NCBI GenBank assembly: GCA_937926215.1
Contig: CALEYA010000163.1
Coordinates: 1-43,087, forward strand
Direction: 5' to 3'
DNA length: 43,087 nt
Origin: an uncultured Croceitalea sp.
Lineage (GTDB): Bacteria; Bacteroidota; Bacteroidia; Flavobacteriales; Flavobacteriaceae
Shown: piece after piece, positions 1 through 8,153 of the stretch
Numbering within the stretch: the stretch's first letter is position 1
Layout of the letters: every line of letters starts with the position of its first letter
Notes under the pieces: model-generated
Seen by the model: only the letters and a program-made list of their open reading frames with translations
Told to the model about the DNA's origin: nothing
The model's database searches: none
Made by a program: the position numbers and the translations under genes

Positions 1-279
1 ATGCAGGTCTGGGGAGATTGGATGGGAAAGCTTCAAGAAAAGGGACAACTTTTGGATGGTTTCCCCTTGGAGTCGGATGGAAAGGTCATCAAGAATAAGG
101 GAACGTTGGTGACCAACGGACCTTATGCTGAAGGCACGGAACTCGTAGGGGGCTATTTGATCGTTTCTGCGCAGCATATGGACGAAGCCGTAGAAATCTC
201 CAAAGGGTGTCCCATCTTTGATTATGAAGGCAGTAATATTGAGGTAAGGGAAATCCTTACTATGGACAATCCCCACTAA
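1..279 (+). CDS. YCII/DGPF-domain protein, 5' end cut by window
   Basis: C-terminal 92 residues of a YCII-related (DGPF) protein. The family is usually around 115-120 residues, so the N-terminus probably lies left of position 1 and the first ATG here is an internal methionine. The sequence shows the family pattern: GKLQEKGQLLDGFPL, then a stretch around VTNGPYAEGTELVGGYLIVSA, then the closing IEVREI. These are small dimeric alpha/beta proteins; their enzymatic role is generally unknown. The next gene (52 bases downstream, same strand) is an ECF sigma factor of the type whose genes normally sit beside DGPF-protein genes, so the pair is probably functionally linked. Family identity is confident; function is not. 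Confidence 0.85.
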   Translation: MQVWGDWMGKLQEKGQLLDGFPLESDGKVIKNKGTLVTNGPYAEGTELVGGYLIVSAQHMDEAVEISKGCPIFDYEGSNIEVREILTMDNPH

Positions 280-295
280 TGGGAAATAGCACAAG

Positions 296-316
296 GGCCC
301 GATTTCCCATCGGGCC
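296..316 (+). terminator. Hairpin between YCII gene and sigma factor
   Basis: Eight-base-pair stem (GGCCCGAT / ATCGGGCC) with a five-base loop, followed by a short T-rich tract (CTCTTT then TTTATT). It starts 16 bases after the YCII stop and ends 14 bases before the sigma-factor ATG. It could be a weak intrinsic terminator or attenuator setting sigma-factor level relative to the YCII protein. Confidence 0.5.
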
Positions 317-330
317 TCTTTAACTTTATT

Positions 331-1569
331 ATGGAACAAGACCTAAGCAAAACCGTAACACATCTTTTTAGGAACGAGTATGGAAAGGTAGTTGCCTTAT
401 TGACCAGTAAATATGGGGTTGCCCAAGTGGAAAAAATAGAGGACGCCGTACAGGATACTTTTCTTAAAGCGATGCGTATTTGGGGCTATCAAAGAATTCC
501 GGAAAACCCAACCGCTTGGTTGTATAAAGTAGCAAACAACGGCCTGATCGATAAACTGCGAAAAGCTAAAAAGCTTACGTATACCAGTAGTGATTACCTT
601 ATGGAGTCCACTACGGAAGCCGATGGGTTTTGGACGGATAACGAAATTACCGATAGTCAGTTAAAACTCATTTTTGCTTGCTGTCATCCCTCACTATCCA
701 CGGAACATCAGGTTATTTTAAGTCTTAAATTGATTGGGGGTTTTAGCAACAAGGAATTGGCAGAGGCATTGCTTAAAAAAGAAGAGACGGTTGCCAAATC
801 GTTCACTAGGGCAAAAAAGAAGTTTAGGGAAGAGGTACAACTGCTTCAAATCCCGGTACAAATGGGTCTGCAATCCAGACTTTTTGTGGTGCTACAGGTT
901 ATTTACCTCCTTTTTTCGGAGGGCTACGCCGCAACCACGGGTGGGCAAATAGTAAAACGCGATATCTGTTATGAATCCTTGCGCTTGGCCTTGTTGCTCA
1001 AAAAGAATCGCTACTGCCAGCATCCCAACTTAAATGCGCTCATTGCACTCATTTGTTTCCATGCCTCCCGTTTTGATGCGCGCATCAATGCTGATGGAGA
1101 ATTGGTGACCCTTGAGTTTCAGGATAGGAAGTTGTACAACAGGGAACTGATTGCTATCGGAAGTTCCCATTTAGAAGATGCGGGGACTGCTAACCAGCCG
1201 CCATCCAGGTACCACTTAGAGGCTGCGGTCTCCTATGAGCATTGTGCGGCACCTTCTTTTAAGGAAACCGATTGGGCCAACATCTTACTACTTTACAACC
1301 TGCAATTGCAGACCCAGTATTCCCCAATGGCCGCATTGAATAGGATCGTGCCTTTGGCAAAAGTACAGGGGGTAGAAAAGGGACTTGCAGCATTGGAAGA
1401 TTGGAAATGCAAGAATGATTATCAGCAAGTTGCCTTGTTTTACACGATAAGGGCCGAACTGTTGGCCGAGTTGGAAAGGGAGTTTAAGCCAGATTTGGAA
1501 CGGGCCATTTCGTTAACCGAGAATATGTTGGTAAAACGCCATTTGGAGAAAAAACTTGCAGATGGGTAA
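331..1569 (+). CDS. ECF42-like RNA polymerase sigma factor with C-terminal extension
   Basis: A 412-residue ECF sigma factor, about twice the usual ECF length. Region 2 is near residues 10-75 (VEDAVQDTFLKAMRIW and the AWLYKVANNGLIDKLRK segment) and region 4 near 108-165 (LSLKLIGGFSNKELAEAL with ETVAKSFTRAKKK). The remaining ~240 residues form the helical DUF6596/TPR-like extension with the diagnostic YLLFSEGYAA stretch. This architecture is typical of the ECF42 group, which usually lacks an anti-sigma factor and is encoded next to YCII/DGPF proteins, as here. No anti-sigma gene is adjacent. The extension is thought to modulate activity in this group. Regulon and signal are unknown. Confidence 0.9.
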   Translation: MEQDLSKTVTHLFRNEYGKVVALLTSKYGVAQVEKIEDAVQDTFLKAMRIWGYQRIPENPTAWLYKVANNGLIDKLRKAKKLTYTSSDYLMESTTEADGFWTDNEITDSQLKLIFACCHPSLSTEHQVILSLKLIGGFSNKELAEALLKKEETVAKSFTRAKKKFREEVQLLQIPVQMGLQSRLFVVLQVIYLLFSEGYAATTGGQIVKRDICYESLRLALLLKKNRYCQHPNLNALIALICFHASRFDARINADGELVTLEFQDRKLYNRELIAIGSSHLEDAGTANQPPSRYHLEAAVSYEHCAAPSFKETDWANILLLYNLQLQTQYSPMAALNRIVPLAKVQGVEKGLAALEDWKCKNDYQQVALFYTIRAELLAELEREFKPDLERAISLTENMLVKRHLEKKLADG

Positions 1570-1633
1570 AGGGAAGGGAAGAAAAGAAAATGCTGTGGGA
1601 TGTCGAAAACAAAATTGAAGGAACTCTTCCAGC

Positions 1634-1864
1634 TTATGCCATTTTTGCTTTGTTCTTTTTAGTTATGAATTTCAAGGATTTTTTTACACGGCTATTTTTA
1701 TCCAAGTACAATCGTGCTACTTGATTGACGGGGGTATTGTTTTTAAGGATATTGATTTCTAGTCTCACTGGAGCAATTGTAGTTTCCACTTTTATCTCGT
1801 TGGTATTTCCTAAAGCGGTAGCGGTGATAAAAAGGGCGAAAAAAAGAGTTACGATTGCTTTCAT
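1634..1864 (-). CDS. Small secreted basic protein, unknown function
   Basis: A 76-residue protein not assigned to a named family. Residues 1-19 look like a Sec signal peptide (KAIVTLFFALFITATALG). The mature part of about 57 residues has a beta-like stretch (VRLEINILKNNTPVNQVARLYLD) and a very basic tail rich in lysine (SRVKKSLKFITKKNKAKMA). Export to the periplasm or surface is inferred. A perfect 11-bp inverted repeat begins 7 bases upstream of the ATG, which suggests a dedicated regulator. It is probably monocistronic, with a 258-base gap to the subtilase gene behind it. It is more likely a real gene than chance because of the clean signal peptide and promoter-side structure. Confidence 0.7.
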   Translation of the reverse strand: MKAIVTLFFALFITATALGNTNEIKVETTIAPVRLEINILKNNTPVNQVARLYLDKNSRVKKSLKFITKKNKAKMA

Positions 1865-1870
1865 GACATA

Positions 1871-1895
1871 AGTAATTTTACATGGTAAAATTACT
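1871..1895. promoter_or_regulatory. Perfect 25-bp inverted repeat upstream of small secreted protein
   Basis: AGTAATTTTAC, a three-base spacer, then GTAAAATTACT. The 11-bp arms are perfect. It lies just before the start codon of the minus-strand gene ending at 1864. It could be an operator for a dimeric repressor, or an RNA hairpin in the 5' leader close to the start codon. No regulator gene is adjacent. Confidence 0.6.
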
Positions 1896-1969
1896 TTGAA
1901 CAGTTTTCAACCTCCATTTTTGTCGCTTAACCCCATTAAAAATCGATTAAAAACAACCGCTTGGATAAA

Positions 1970-2020
1970 CGGTATAATAATACCGATAACGGTTTTTGAG
2001 CGCCCAAACCGCTCATCGGT
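1970..2020. repeat. Cluster of short inverted repeats in intergenic gap
   Basis: CGGTAT-aata-ATACCG at 1970-1985 is followed by a nested structure: ACCGAT (1982-1987) pairs with ATCGGT (2015-2020) around a GAGCG / CGCTC hairpin (1998-2014). It lies between the 3' end of the subtilase gene and the promoter side of the small secreted protein. There is no T-run, so it is not a classical terminator. Function unknown. Confidence 0.4.
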
Positions 2021-2122
2021 GAACAGTGCATTTTATCTGGGATTTAGCATACCCATCTAGTAATCATCCTAAAAAAAGCTCAATGGTTGAAGACTACTTT
2101 TTTCTTATCCTCTAGTAGAAAC

Positions 2123-4963
2123 CTATAACTTTTGGACGAGCTTGGTATACCTATCCCCATTGCTTGAAAGCAGGACCATGGCATACAGACCGGAGGGTAA
2201 TTGTTCCAATAAGATGAAATTTTGACCCGGATCAATGGGTTTGGAGAGAATAAATCGCCCATCAAGACCATAAATTTCCAGTTGTGCCACGACGGATTCG
2301 GTATCCTTACTTATAATGTTGATGCCATTGGCGATGGGATTGGGAAAGCTTATAAAAGCCGTTTCAGATAAAAATATCGCCTGTGTTTCTTCCGAAAGTA
2401 AAACAGACCCATCCGTTAGGGTAGTTTTTAAACGATAGGTATTGCTACCCTCTTGGGGCACATCATCCGTAAATTGTAGCTGAAGACTGCTTGGGGCATT
2501 GGTTTCTGCAATAGTGGTAAACGTATCGCCTTGCTTTTTCTCTACAGTGATGCTGGATACATTAAAAATACTGGATAATACCGCTTGTAGTTCAATTGCA
2601 GTATTGTTCTGGTCCGCTTCCGCAAACAAAAAACTACTGTAACAATTGACCGGAAAATCACTGGTATCCAGGGTTTCACTGCGTACACCAGAAGCGCCAT
2701 TGGCAAATAGGGGGCGTATGGCAAAATAGGACGAGCTGTCTTGCCTGTTTTGTACTACATAGGTGGTATCCGTAACTTGGGCTATGGCCTGTAAACGGTT
2801 CCCTGTTAAGCTATAAACGGAATAGGCTTCCGCCGCAAGGGAAGGCTTCCATTGTAATTCTAAGGTGTCATCACAATTTAAGCCCACGGATACTTGGTTA
2901 ATACGTGAAATGAAAAAAGGATCGGATAGATACTCTTGGGTCCCGTCACTAATTTTTAACAGCGCGGGGGTATTCACATCTTCTGGGGGCGTCCATAAGA
3001 AATAGCCTTGTTCGAGCGGAACATCGTCCGTAATGGTTTCCCAAGTTATTCCATCGTCATAGCTAACGGAAAGTGAGCCGTTTTGTGCAGCCAGGGTACT
3101 ATTCCATCTTAAGTAGGTAGGAGTCTCGCCATCGTAAGGCAGATTGTCCCCTTCTAAAGGGTACTTCCATTCAAAACTAGTTGCCGCATCCCAGCTATAG
3201 GCAATGGCAAATTCTTGATGTGGACTTTGAAGATCAAAAGGGTTCACCAGGATGTCCAATTGTCCCGACTCCGAAGAAGGGATGGTGACTTGTTCTATGG
3301 TATTGAGATGGTCCATCCCTCTTTCTGCCTCCGCCCCAAGGGCGGTTATGAAAGGACTACTGTCCAGAACCCACGGCAAATAGGTTTGATCTGGGGTGGA
3401 AACGGATAGGTCCAGGTCGTTTACCAAAGCCTTTCCGTCGTTTGCATTTGCTGGTAAATCCGTCCAAACCAACGTAATCTTGATGTTTGTTGCCCCTTCT
3501 GGGATAGAAATGCGGTAGGTTTTAGGTGTGCTGGCAAATGCGGAGTCGACCAAAAAAGTGCCTTCCTTTTGGATTTTCAGGGCCTTATCGGCATTTAAAT
3601 TGCCGTAACCGGTATCAAAATCGGGTCCTTTTGGGCCAATATCATCCGCGCTACCCAAGAGCATTGCCTTTATTAAGGAAGCGGGGGGCACCATGTTAAA
3701 AGATTGCTGGTAATATTCTTGGAGTAGCCCCACCACCGCACTGGTCAATGCCGTAGCATTGGAAGTCCCAATGATACTGTAAGCCACGAGTTCGGGTTTT
3801 ACCCTACCGTCAAATGCGGGTCCTCTGGATGAAAAGGACATGCGTTGGTATTCTTCGTCCACGGCACCAACGGTGAGTATGTTTTTGGCCATTTTAAAAT
3901 TTCCGGTGAGATTGGCGTAAGAACCCAACCCACTGTAAGGCCCATCGGCGGGAATTTGCTCCCCGGCGTTTCCTGCGGAGAAAATGTGCAACTCGGTAGG
4001 ATTGTTATAAGCTTGAAGATCATAAGCTTCCGCCAGAATACCATAAAAGTTTTCAATTTGTGTTCCGTAGGAATGATTCTGGACAAAGATTCCATTTTGG
4101 GAAAGGTTCTGGGAATCGTCCGGAAAGATGTTTTCAAAATTGGACAAGCTAATTTTTGCGCTGGGGGCAATTCCCTTTCCCTTAATGGAGGAGTTCCCCA
4201 ATCCTGCCATAATTGTGGCCATATCCGTAGCATGCCCGTCTACTGTTGCAGAAGCTAAAGGAGAGGGTACAAGTTTATCGATAAGATCAATATCATTGGC
4301 AAAAAATTGATTGTCTTTTAGTGAAATAACAAGGTCTTCCCCAAAAGTATCCTCTAGCTCACCTTGAAACTTGGGAATCGAGTTTATGGAAGGGTTAAGA
4401 TCCAGCACGGTACTTTCTAAATGGGGAACAAAAGACTCGTTGCCAATAAATTGGATTTCCGACCTAGGTAATAATGAGGCAAGAATGTCTTCCTTGTTGC
4501 CATAGAGTTGGATATGGTTTCCGTAAACGCCCTTCACTACAATCGAATTCACTTCTTTTAGTACGGCCATTGTGTCTTCCGGTGAAGCGGATTTCACCAC
4601 AAAGGAGGAAGGGCCTGCGCTTGAATCTTTTAACAGGTTTTCCGAAAGTTTCCAACGGTTGTTTGCTTCAACTAGCGGAAAATTAGTGGACAGTGTGTTC
4701 CATTGTTCTTCGGGAAACGAAACCACAAAATGGGATCTATCCAAGCGTCGTAGGACCGTAAGATGGGTTATATGCGAAAGCGCATTGGGGTTTGCTCTTA
4801 AGATAGCAGTGGTCCAGGGGCTTTTTTTCTCGTTTTCCACAATCGTATGGGGCATTCCATCACCTATAAAAACCTGCCATTTTGTGGCTATACTTTCTTG
4901 GGCTTGTATGCTAACCATACAAACAAACAAGAAAAACCATAGAAAACTTGAGGATTGCGTCAT
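2123..4963 (-). CDS. Secreted S8 subtilisin-like peptidase with T9SS C-terminal sorting domain
   Basis: A 946-residue exported serine protease. Residues 1-21 are a signal peptide ending at AQA-like QAQ. The S8 catalytic domain spans about 205-465: Asp217 (SLKDNQF), His244 (DGHATDMAT), oxyanion Asn332 (FSAGNAGE) and Ser401 (GTSNATALTSAVVG), the usual D-H-S order. A beta-rich region follows, then fibronectin-like/Ig-like modules (about 610-860). The final ~75 residues (SFPNPIANG ... ERYTKLVQKL-like end) form a type A type IX secretion tail with the PNP motif and GLDG / LPSGLYAM signatures. It should therefore be secreted across the outer membrane or attached to the surface. It is divergent from an M57 protease lipoprotein, separated by 130 bases. 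Role: probably extracellular protein degradation; substrate unknown. Confidence 0.9.
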   Translation of the reverse strand: MTQSSSFLWFFLFVCMVSIQAQESIATKWQVFIGDGMPHTIVENEKKSPWTTAILRANPNALSHITHLTVLRRLDRSHFVVSFPEEQWNTLSTNFPLVEANNRWKLSENLLKDSSAGPSSFVVKSASPEDTMAVLKEVNSIVVKGVYGNHIQLYGNKEDILASLLPRSEIQFIGNESFVPHLESTVLDLNPSINSIPKFQGELEDTFGEDLVISLKDNQFFANDIDLIDKLVPSPLASATVDGHATDMATIMAGLGNSSIKGKGIAPSAKISLSNFENIFPDDSQNLSQNGIFVQNHSYGTQIENFYGILAEAYDLQAYNNPTELHIFSAGNAGEQIPADGPYSGLGSYANLTGNFKMAKNILTVGAVDEEYQRMSFSSRGPAFDGRVKPELVAYSIIGTSNATALTSAVVGLLQEYYQQSFNMVPPASLIKAMLLGSADDIGPKGPDFDTGYGNLNADKALKIQKEGTFLVDSAFASTPKTYRISIPEGATNIKITLVWTDLPANANDGKALVNDLDLSVSTPDQTYLPWVLDSSPFITALGAEAERGMDHLNTIEQVTIPSSESGQLDILVNPFDLQSPHQEFAIAYSWDAATSFEWKYPLEGDNLPYDGETPTYLRWNSTLAAQNGSLSVSYDDGITWETITDDVPLEQGYFLWTPPEDVNTPALLKISDGTQEYLSDPFFISRINQVSVGLNCDDTLELQWKPSLAAEAYSVYSLTGNRLQAIAQVTDTTYVVQNRQDSSSYFAIRPLFANGASGVRSETLDTSDFPVNCYSSFLFAEADQNNTAIELQAVLSSIFNVSSITVEKKQGDTFTTIAETNAPSSLQLQFTDDVPQEGSNTYRLKTTLTDGSVLLSEETQAIFLSETAFISFPNPIANGINIISKDTESVVAQLEIYGLDGRFILSKPIDPGQNFILLEQLPSGLYAMVLLSSNGDRYTKLVQKL

Positions 4964-5042
4964 AAAGTAAAAAACTAGAAGAAAATTAAGATAATATTTA
5001 CAAAATTGAAGGATTTTACAAATTACTTTAATAAATTGTTAA

Positions 5043-5056
5043 CAAGAAATTTCTTG
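5043..5056. promoter_or_regulatory. 14-bp perfect palindrome overlapping a putative -33 box
   Basis: CAAGAAATTTCTTG reads the same on both strands. Its last three bases form the TTG that lies at -33 spacing from the TAACTTTA box of the M57 gene. It sits in the 130-bp gap between two divergent secreted-protease genes, so a regulator bound here could control one or both. Confidence 0.5.
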
Positions 5057-5080
5057 AAAATAGCTTATGTATTAACTTTA
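5054..5080 (+). promoter_or_regulatory. Putative flavobacterial promoter for M57 protease
   Basis: TTG at 5054-5056 and TAACTTTA at 5073-5080 (7 of 8 to TAnnTTTG) with 16 bases between them, just under the usual 17-23. The expected transcription start is only a few bases before the ATG at 5094, giving a very short leader. Confidence 0.45.
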
Positions 5081-5093
5081 AATCTTACAGAAA

Positions 5094-5945
5094 ATGAAAA
5101 GTAGTTTAAATTTTTTGACATGTTTGTCAATGGTAGGAATGGCCTTTTTTACATCCTGCGAAACTGAAGATGTACTCGTGGAAGAGGAAGCCGTAAGCGA
5201 GTTGGAAGTAAGCCCCGCTTTACGGGCACAGCTTGACAATTTAGCCTTGAGCAGTACGGTAGTAGAACCTTATGCCGTCACCTTTCCGGATGGAAGTGAA
5301 TTTTCCGGCTTTTTGGTCGGAGGTGATATTATGATGACCCAAGAGGAAATCATGAGCAGAAGTATTTACGCGGATGAAGGGGGTATCCAAAGCGAACAGT
5401 ACAGGACCAACAATTTAGTGAGTAGTCCTAGGACCATAAGTGTCATAGGATATACCGGTGGCGGTTTTGGATTGTCCAGTAGGGGTAGGACCGGATTGCG
5501 GAGGGCAATCAACAATTACAATAATTTGAATTTGGAAGTGCGTTTTACACTGCGTTTTGCGGCCAGCACCAATGCGGATATCGTGGTATTTGACAATACG
5601 GCAAACAACCCTGGTTTGGCTGGCGGGTCTGCAGGATTTCCATCTGGGGGCAATCCCAACAAGTTTGTGCAAATCTATGGTTTGGCAGGCAGCTCCAGTG
5701 ATGTAAACGAGCATGTGGTCACCCACGAGATTGGTCATTCCATGGGATTCCGTCATACTGACTTCTTTAGCAGACAAAGCTGTGGGGACAATGTCAATGA
5801 AGGTAGTGCTGGTGTAGGGGCCATTCACATCCCCGGTACGCCTACGGGCTTTGACCCAAATTCCATTATGTTGGCTTGTTTTAGCAATGGTACCAATGGG
5901 GAGTTCAACAACAATGACAGAATAGCGCTTCGCTTTTTGTACTAG
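5094..5945 (+). CDS. M57 (HEIGH) zinc metalloprotease, lipoprotein
   Basis: A 283-residue protein of the dual-action HEIGH metallopeptidase family (peptidase M57). The N-terminus is a lipoprotein signal (hydrophobic stretch ending FFTSC, lipobox Cys near residue 22) followed by an acidic linker rich in Glu, so it is likely anchored on the cell envelope. The zinc site is VTHEIGHSMGFRHTD near residues 207-221: HExxH with the third ligand in the xxGFRHTD extension. A glycine-rich stretch (GYTGGGFGLSSRGRTGLR) precedes it. Length is usual for the family. It is divergent from the subtilase gene and may be co-regulated with it. Predicted role is extracellular or envelope proteolysis; natural substrates are unknown. 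Confidence 0.9.
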   Translation: MKSSLNFLTCLSMVGMAFFTSCETEDVLVEEEAVSELEVSPALRAQLDNLALSSTVVEPYAVTFPDGSEFSGFLVGGDIMMTQEEIMSRSIYADEGGIQSEQYRTNNLVSSPRTISVIGYTGGGFGLSSRGRTGLRRAINNYNNLNLEVRFTLRFAASTNADIVVFDNTANNPGLAGGSAGFPSGGNPNKFVQIYGLAGSSSDVNEHVVTHEIGHSMGFRHTDFFSRQSCGDNVNEGSAGVGAIHIPGTPTGFDPNSIMLACFSNGTNGEFNNNDRIALRFLY

Positions 5946-5975
5946 CGATACTGTTTTGACAAGTAATTTATATAA

Positions 5976-6016
5976 AAGGTCATCTGGAAACTGTTTTCCG
6001 GATGACCTTGTTTTTT
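5976..6016. terminator. Intrinsic terminator between M57 protease and glycosidase-like gene
   Basis: Fifteen-base arms at 5976-5990 and 5995-6009 (AAGGTCATC..GGAAA / TTTCC..GATGACCTT) with one T-G pair and a CTGT loop, then six T residues. It is a strong terminator for the plus strand. It may also serve the convergent minus-strand gene, although the T-run is weaker on that side. Confidence 0.85.
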
Positions 6017-6030
6017 AGAAACAGCTACTG

Positions 6031-8040
6031 CTAATGCCGGAGTACGATTTTTTCATCGTTTTTAATGGTAGTGTTCAATAACACCCTTCCTTTTTCTGCA
6101 ATGGATACGTCAAGGACATTGTTGTTCCGTTCTACGGAAATATCAAACGCTTTTCCGGATACGTATACATTTTTTAAGCTCAAGCTGTCCCATCCATTTG
6201 GCAGACTAGGGGACAATTCCAGTTTGTTAAAGCCCAGAGGTTCCATACCCAATAATCCTTCCGTCAAAATACGGCAATAGAGGGCGCTTTCCGCGGAGAG
6301 GTGTTTCATATTGTTTTCTGGAAAGGCTTCAATGGCATAAGGCACATGATTGCCCAAAAGACGCTTGGCGGAATAACTCTTTAAACGGTCAAAGGCCAAA
6401 TCTACTTCGCCTACCTTCATGGCACCCCGCAAGGCGTATAAAGTTGCCCGATCCCAAAAAATGGCATCCTTTGCGGGTACTTCCGGATTTAATTCCACCA
6501 AAATACCGTTCTCCGTCCACAGCTTATCGAACAATGCCTTTAAGGTGCCTTCCTTACGGTCAGTGATACCCATGGTCAAAGGCAGGCAAATCCAATGTCG
6601 TAACAAGCTGTTTTCCTCAAAATATTTATAGGTCTTCAAACCTTCCATGGCGGCACCAAAATAGCTATCGATGACTTTTTCCATGGTTTTGGCACGCTTA
6701 CGGTATAGCTCGGCTTTTTTAGGGAATCCCAATTCCTTGGCCAAACTGGAGGCGTATTTAAGTCCGCCATAATACAAGGTAGACGTAGAAAGATTGGCAC
6801 TTCCGGTAGTGATACGTCCTTCCATTTCATCGGATTCGGATGCAATGGCCCCAGCGGCATTTCGTTTCTTATGACAGTAGTTGATGGACCATTCGATCAA
6901 AGGCCAAAGCTTTTTGGCTTCTTCCTTATCGCCAGCGGCCAATAAGTATAAGGAGGTTCCGTAGGCAATCATAGCAGCGTCCCCGCGGTCCAAATGCCGC
7001 ATGGGAAAGTTGCCATCCACCTCAAAAGCATAGGGGATGTGGGTATCCGTTGTTGGGATATTTTCCAAAAATTTTTGATAGGTATTGAATGCGGCAGTCG
7101 TCCCTTTTTCATACCCCAAATAGGGAAAAAAGGGCCCACTGTACTCTACCTGGTCGTTGGCCCAAATACCTACATAATAATTGCCACCTCCCGGGGAATG
7201 GACCAAGCCCATGGAGGAATCAAAAATACTTTCTGCCGCCCGAATTTTGGAAAAATAAAAGAGGGTGTTGATGATAGGATCAGGAGTTTTCAATTGGAGT
7301 TGATCGTACAATTCGTCCAAAAATGCCTGGCGTTGTCCGTAGGCTTTTTCAAAATTGAAATCGTTTGTTTTTTCATCATTGAGCACGGCACCGTAGTAAA
7401 TGGGAAAACTATAGGTGGAGTTGGGTGCTAGCGCAATACTGTCCATGGCAGTAGAGAACACCCGGTGTTTGTAAGAGCCTTTATACCCATGCTGACTTTG
7501 GGTAAGGTCCACGTTGGAAAAGCGTATTGTTTGGCTTTTATCCGAAATATTTTTCACGTCCCATTGTTCTACCAAAAAGCGGTCTTCCATAGAGGGATAG
7601 AGGGTCTTGGTAACTTGAAGCCCTTGGACCGGGCTACAGTGGAAAATCAGCTTGCCAGCAATGGAAACGGAATCTACTTTAGAGGGTACGATCAGTTTTT
7701 CACCTAAAATAATGGTGGGGGAAACCCCATCATCCGTCGTACGTCTAAAATAGGCCCTAAACTTTTTCCAGTCTGGTTCGTTAGATTTGTTATAGGTGCG
7801 TAATTGCGGAAAGATGACATCCCTGGAGATACTCAAATTTTTAAGCGAGTCAATTTCATAATAGATAATGGCAGAGACTTTTCTGCCAGATAGTTCTATA
7901 TTGTCCTTATGGGGTAAACGCTCTTCTTGGGTGAGGTCCCAAACAATTTTTTTGCCGTCAACAGGTTTCCAATACTCTTGGGCAAATCCAATGGTAATGC
8001 TGAGGAAGAAAAATAAGGGATACAGAATTTGGCGTGTCAT
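6031..8040 (-). CDS. Secreted six-hairpin glycosidase-like protein
   Basis: A 669-residue protein with a signal peptide (residues 1-20, ending GFAQ). The N-terminal ~240 residues look like a beta-sandwich. Residues about 250-580 are a helical (alpha/alpha)6-toroid segment with features of glycosidase clans that use this fold: GIWANDQVEYSGPFFPYLG, HLDRGDAAMIAYGTSLYLLAAG, ESDEMEGRITTGSANLSTS. The C-terminus (LELSPSLPNGWDSLSLKNV and after) resembles the closing beta-sandwich of such enzymes. Candidate acidic catalytic residues are the Asp/Glu in NDQVE and SDEME; this is inference. The CAZy family and substrate cannot be named from sequence alone. It lies 113 bases downstream of a Tat-exported Gfo/Idh/MocA protein, a pairing that suggests periplasmic glycan turnover. 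Confidence 0.7.
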   Translation of the reverse strand: MTRQILYPLFFFLSITIGFAQEYWKPVDGKKIVWDLTQEERLPHKDNIELSGRKVSAIIYYEIDSLKNLSISRDVIFPQLRTYNKSNEPDWKKFRAYFRRTTDDGVSPTIILGEKLIVPSKVDSVSIAGKLIFHCSPVQGLQVTKTLYPSMEDRFLVEQWDVKNISDKSQTIRFSNVDLTQSQHGYKGSYKHRVFSTAMDSIALAPNSTYSFPIYYGAVLNDEKTNDFNFEKAYGQRQAFLDELYDQLQLKTPDPIINTLFYFSKIRAAESIFDSSMGLVHSPGGGNYYVGIWANDQVEYSGPFFPYLGYEKGTTAAFNTYQKFLENIPTTDTHIPYAFEVDGNFPMRHLDRGDAAMIAYGTSLYLLAAGDKEEAKKLWPLIEWSINYCHKKRNAAGAIASESDEMEGRITTGSANLSTSTLYYGGLKYASSLAKELGFPKKAELYRKRAKTMEKVIDSYFGAAMEGLKTYKYFEENSLLRHWICLPLTMGITDRKEGTLKALFDKLWTENGILVELNPEVPAKDAIFWDRATLYALRGAMKVGEVDLAFDRLKSYSAKRLLGNHVPYAIEAFPENNMKHLSAESALYCRILTEGLLGMEPLGFNKLELSPSLPNGWDSLSLKNVYVSGKAFDISVERNNNVLDVSIAEKGRVLLNTTIKNDEKIVLRH

Positions 8041-8153
8041 AAAAAAATGAATAGTTAGTGTATGGTAATGAAATTCGTCAATTTTTAAAGACTAGAGGCT
8101 TAAAATTCAGTAAAACTCCGATATATCCATAGGGTTTTCACAGAAGTTGCATG

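Noticed and set aside
3799-4258. Long open frames in other frames within the subtilase gene
   Set aside because: They are shadows of a clearly coding frame with intact catalytic residues.
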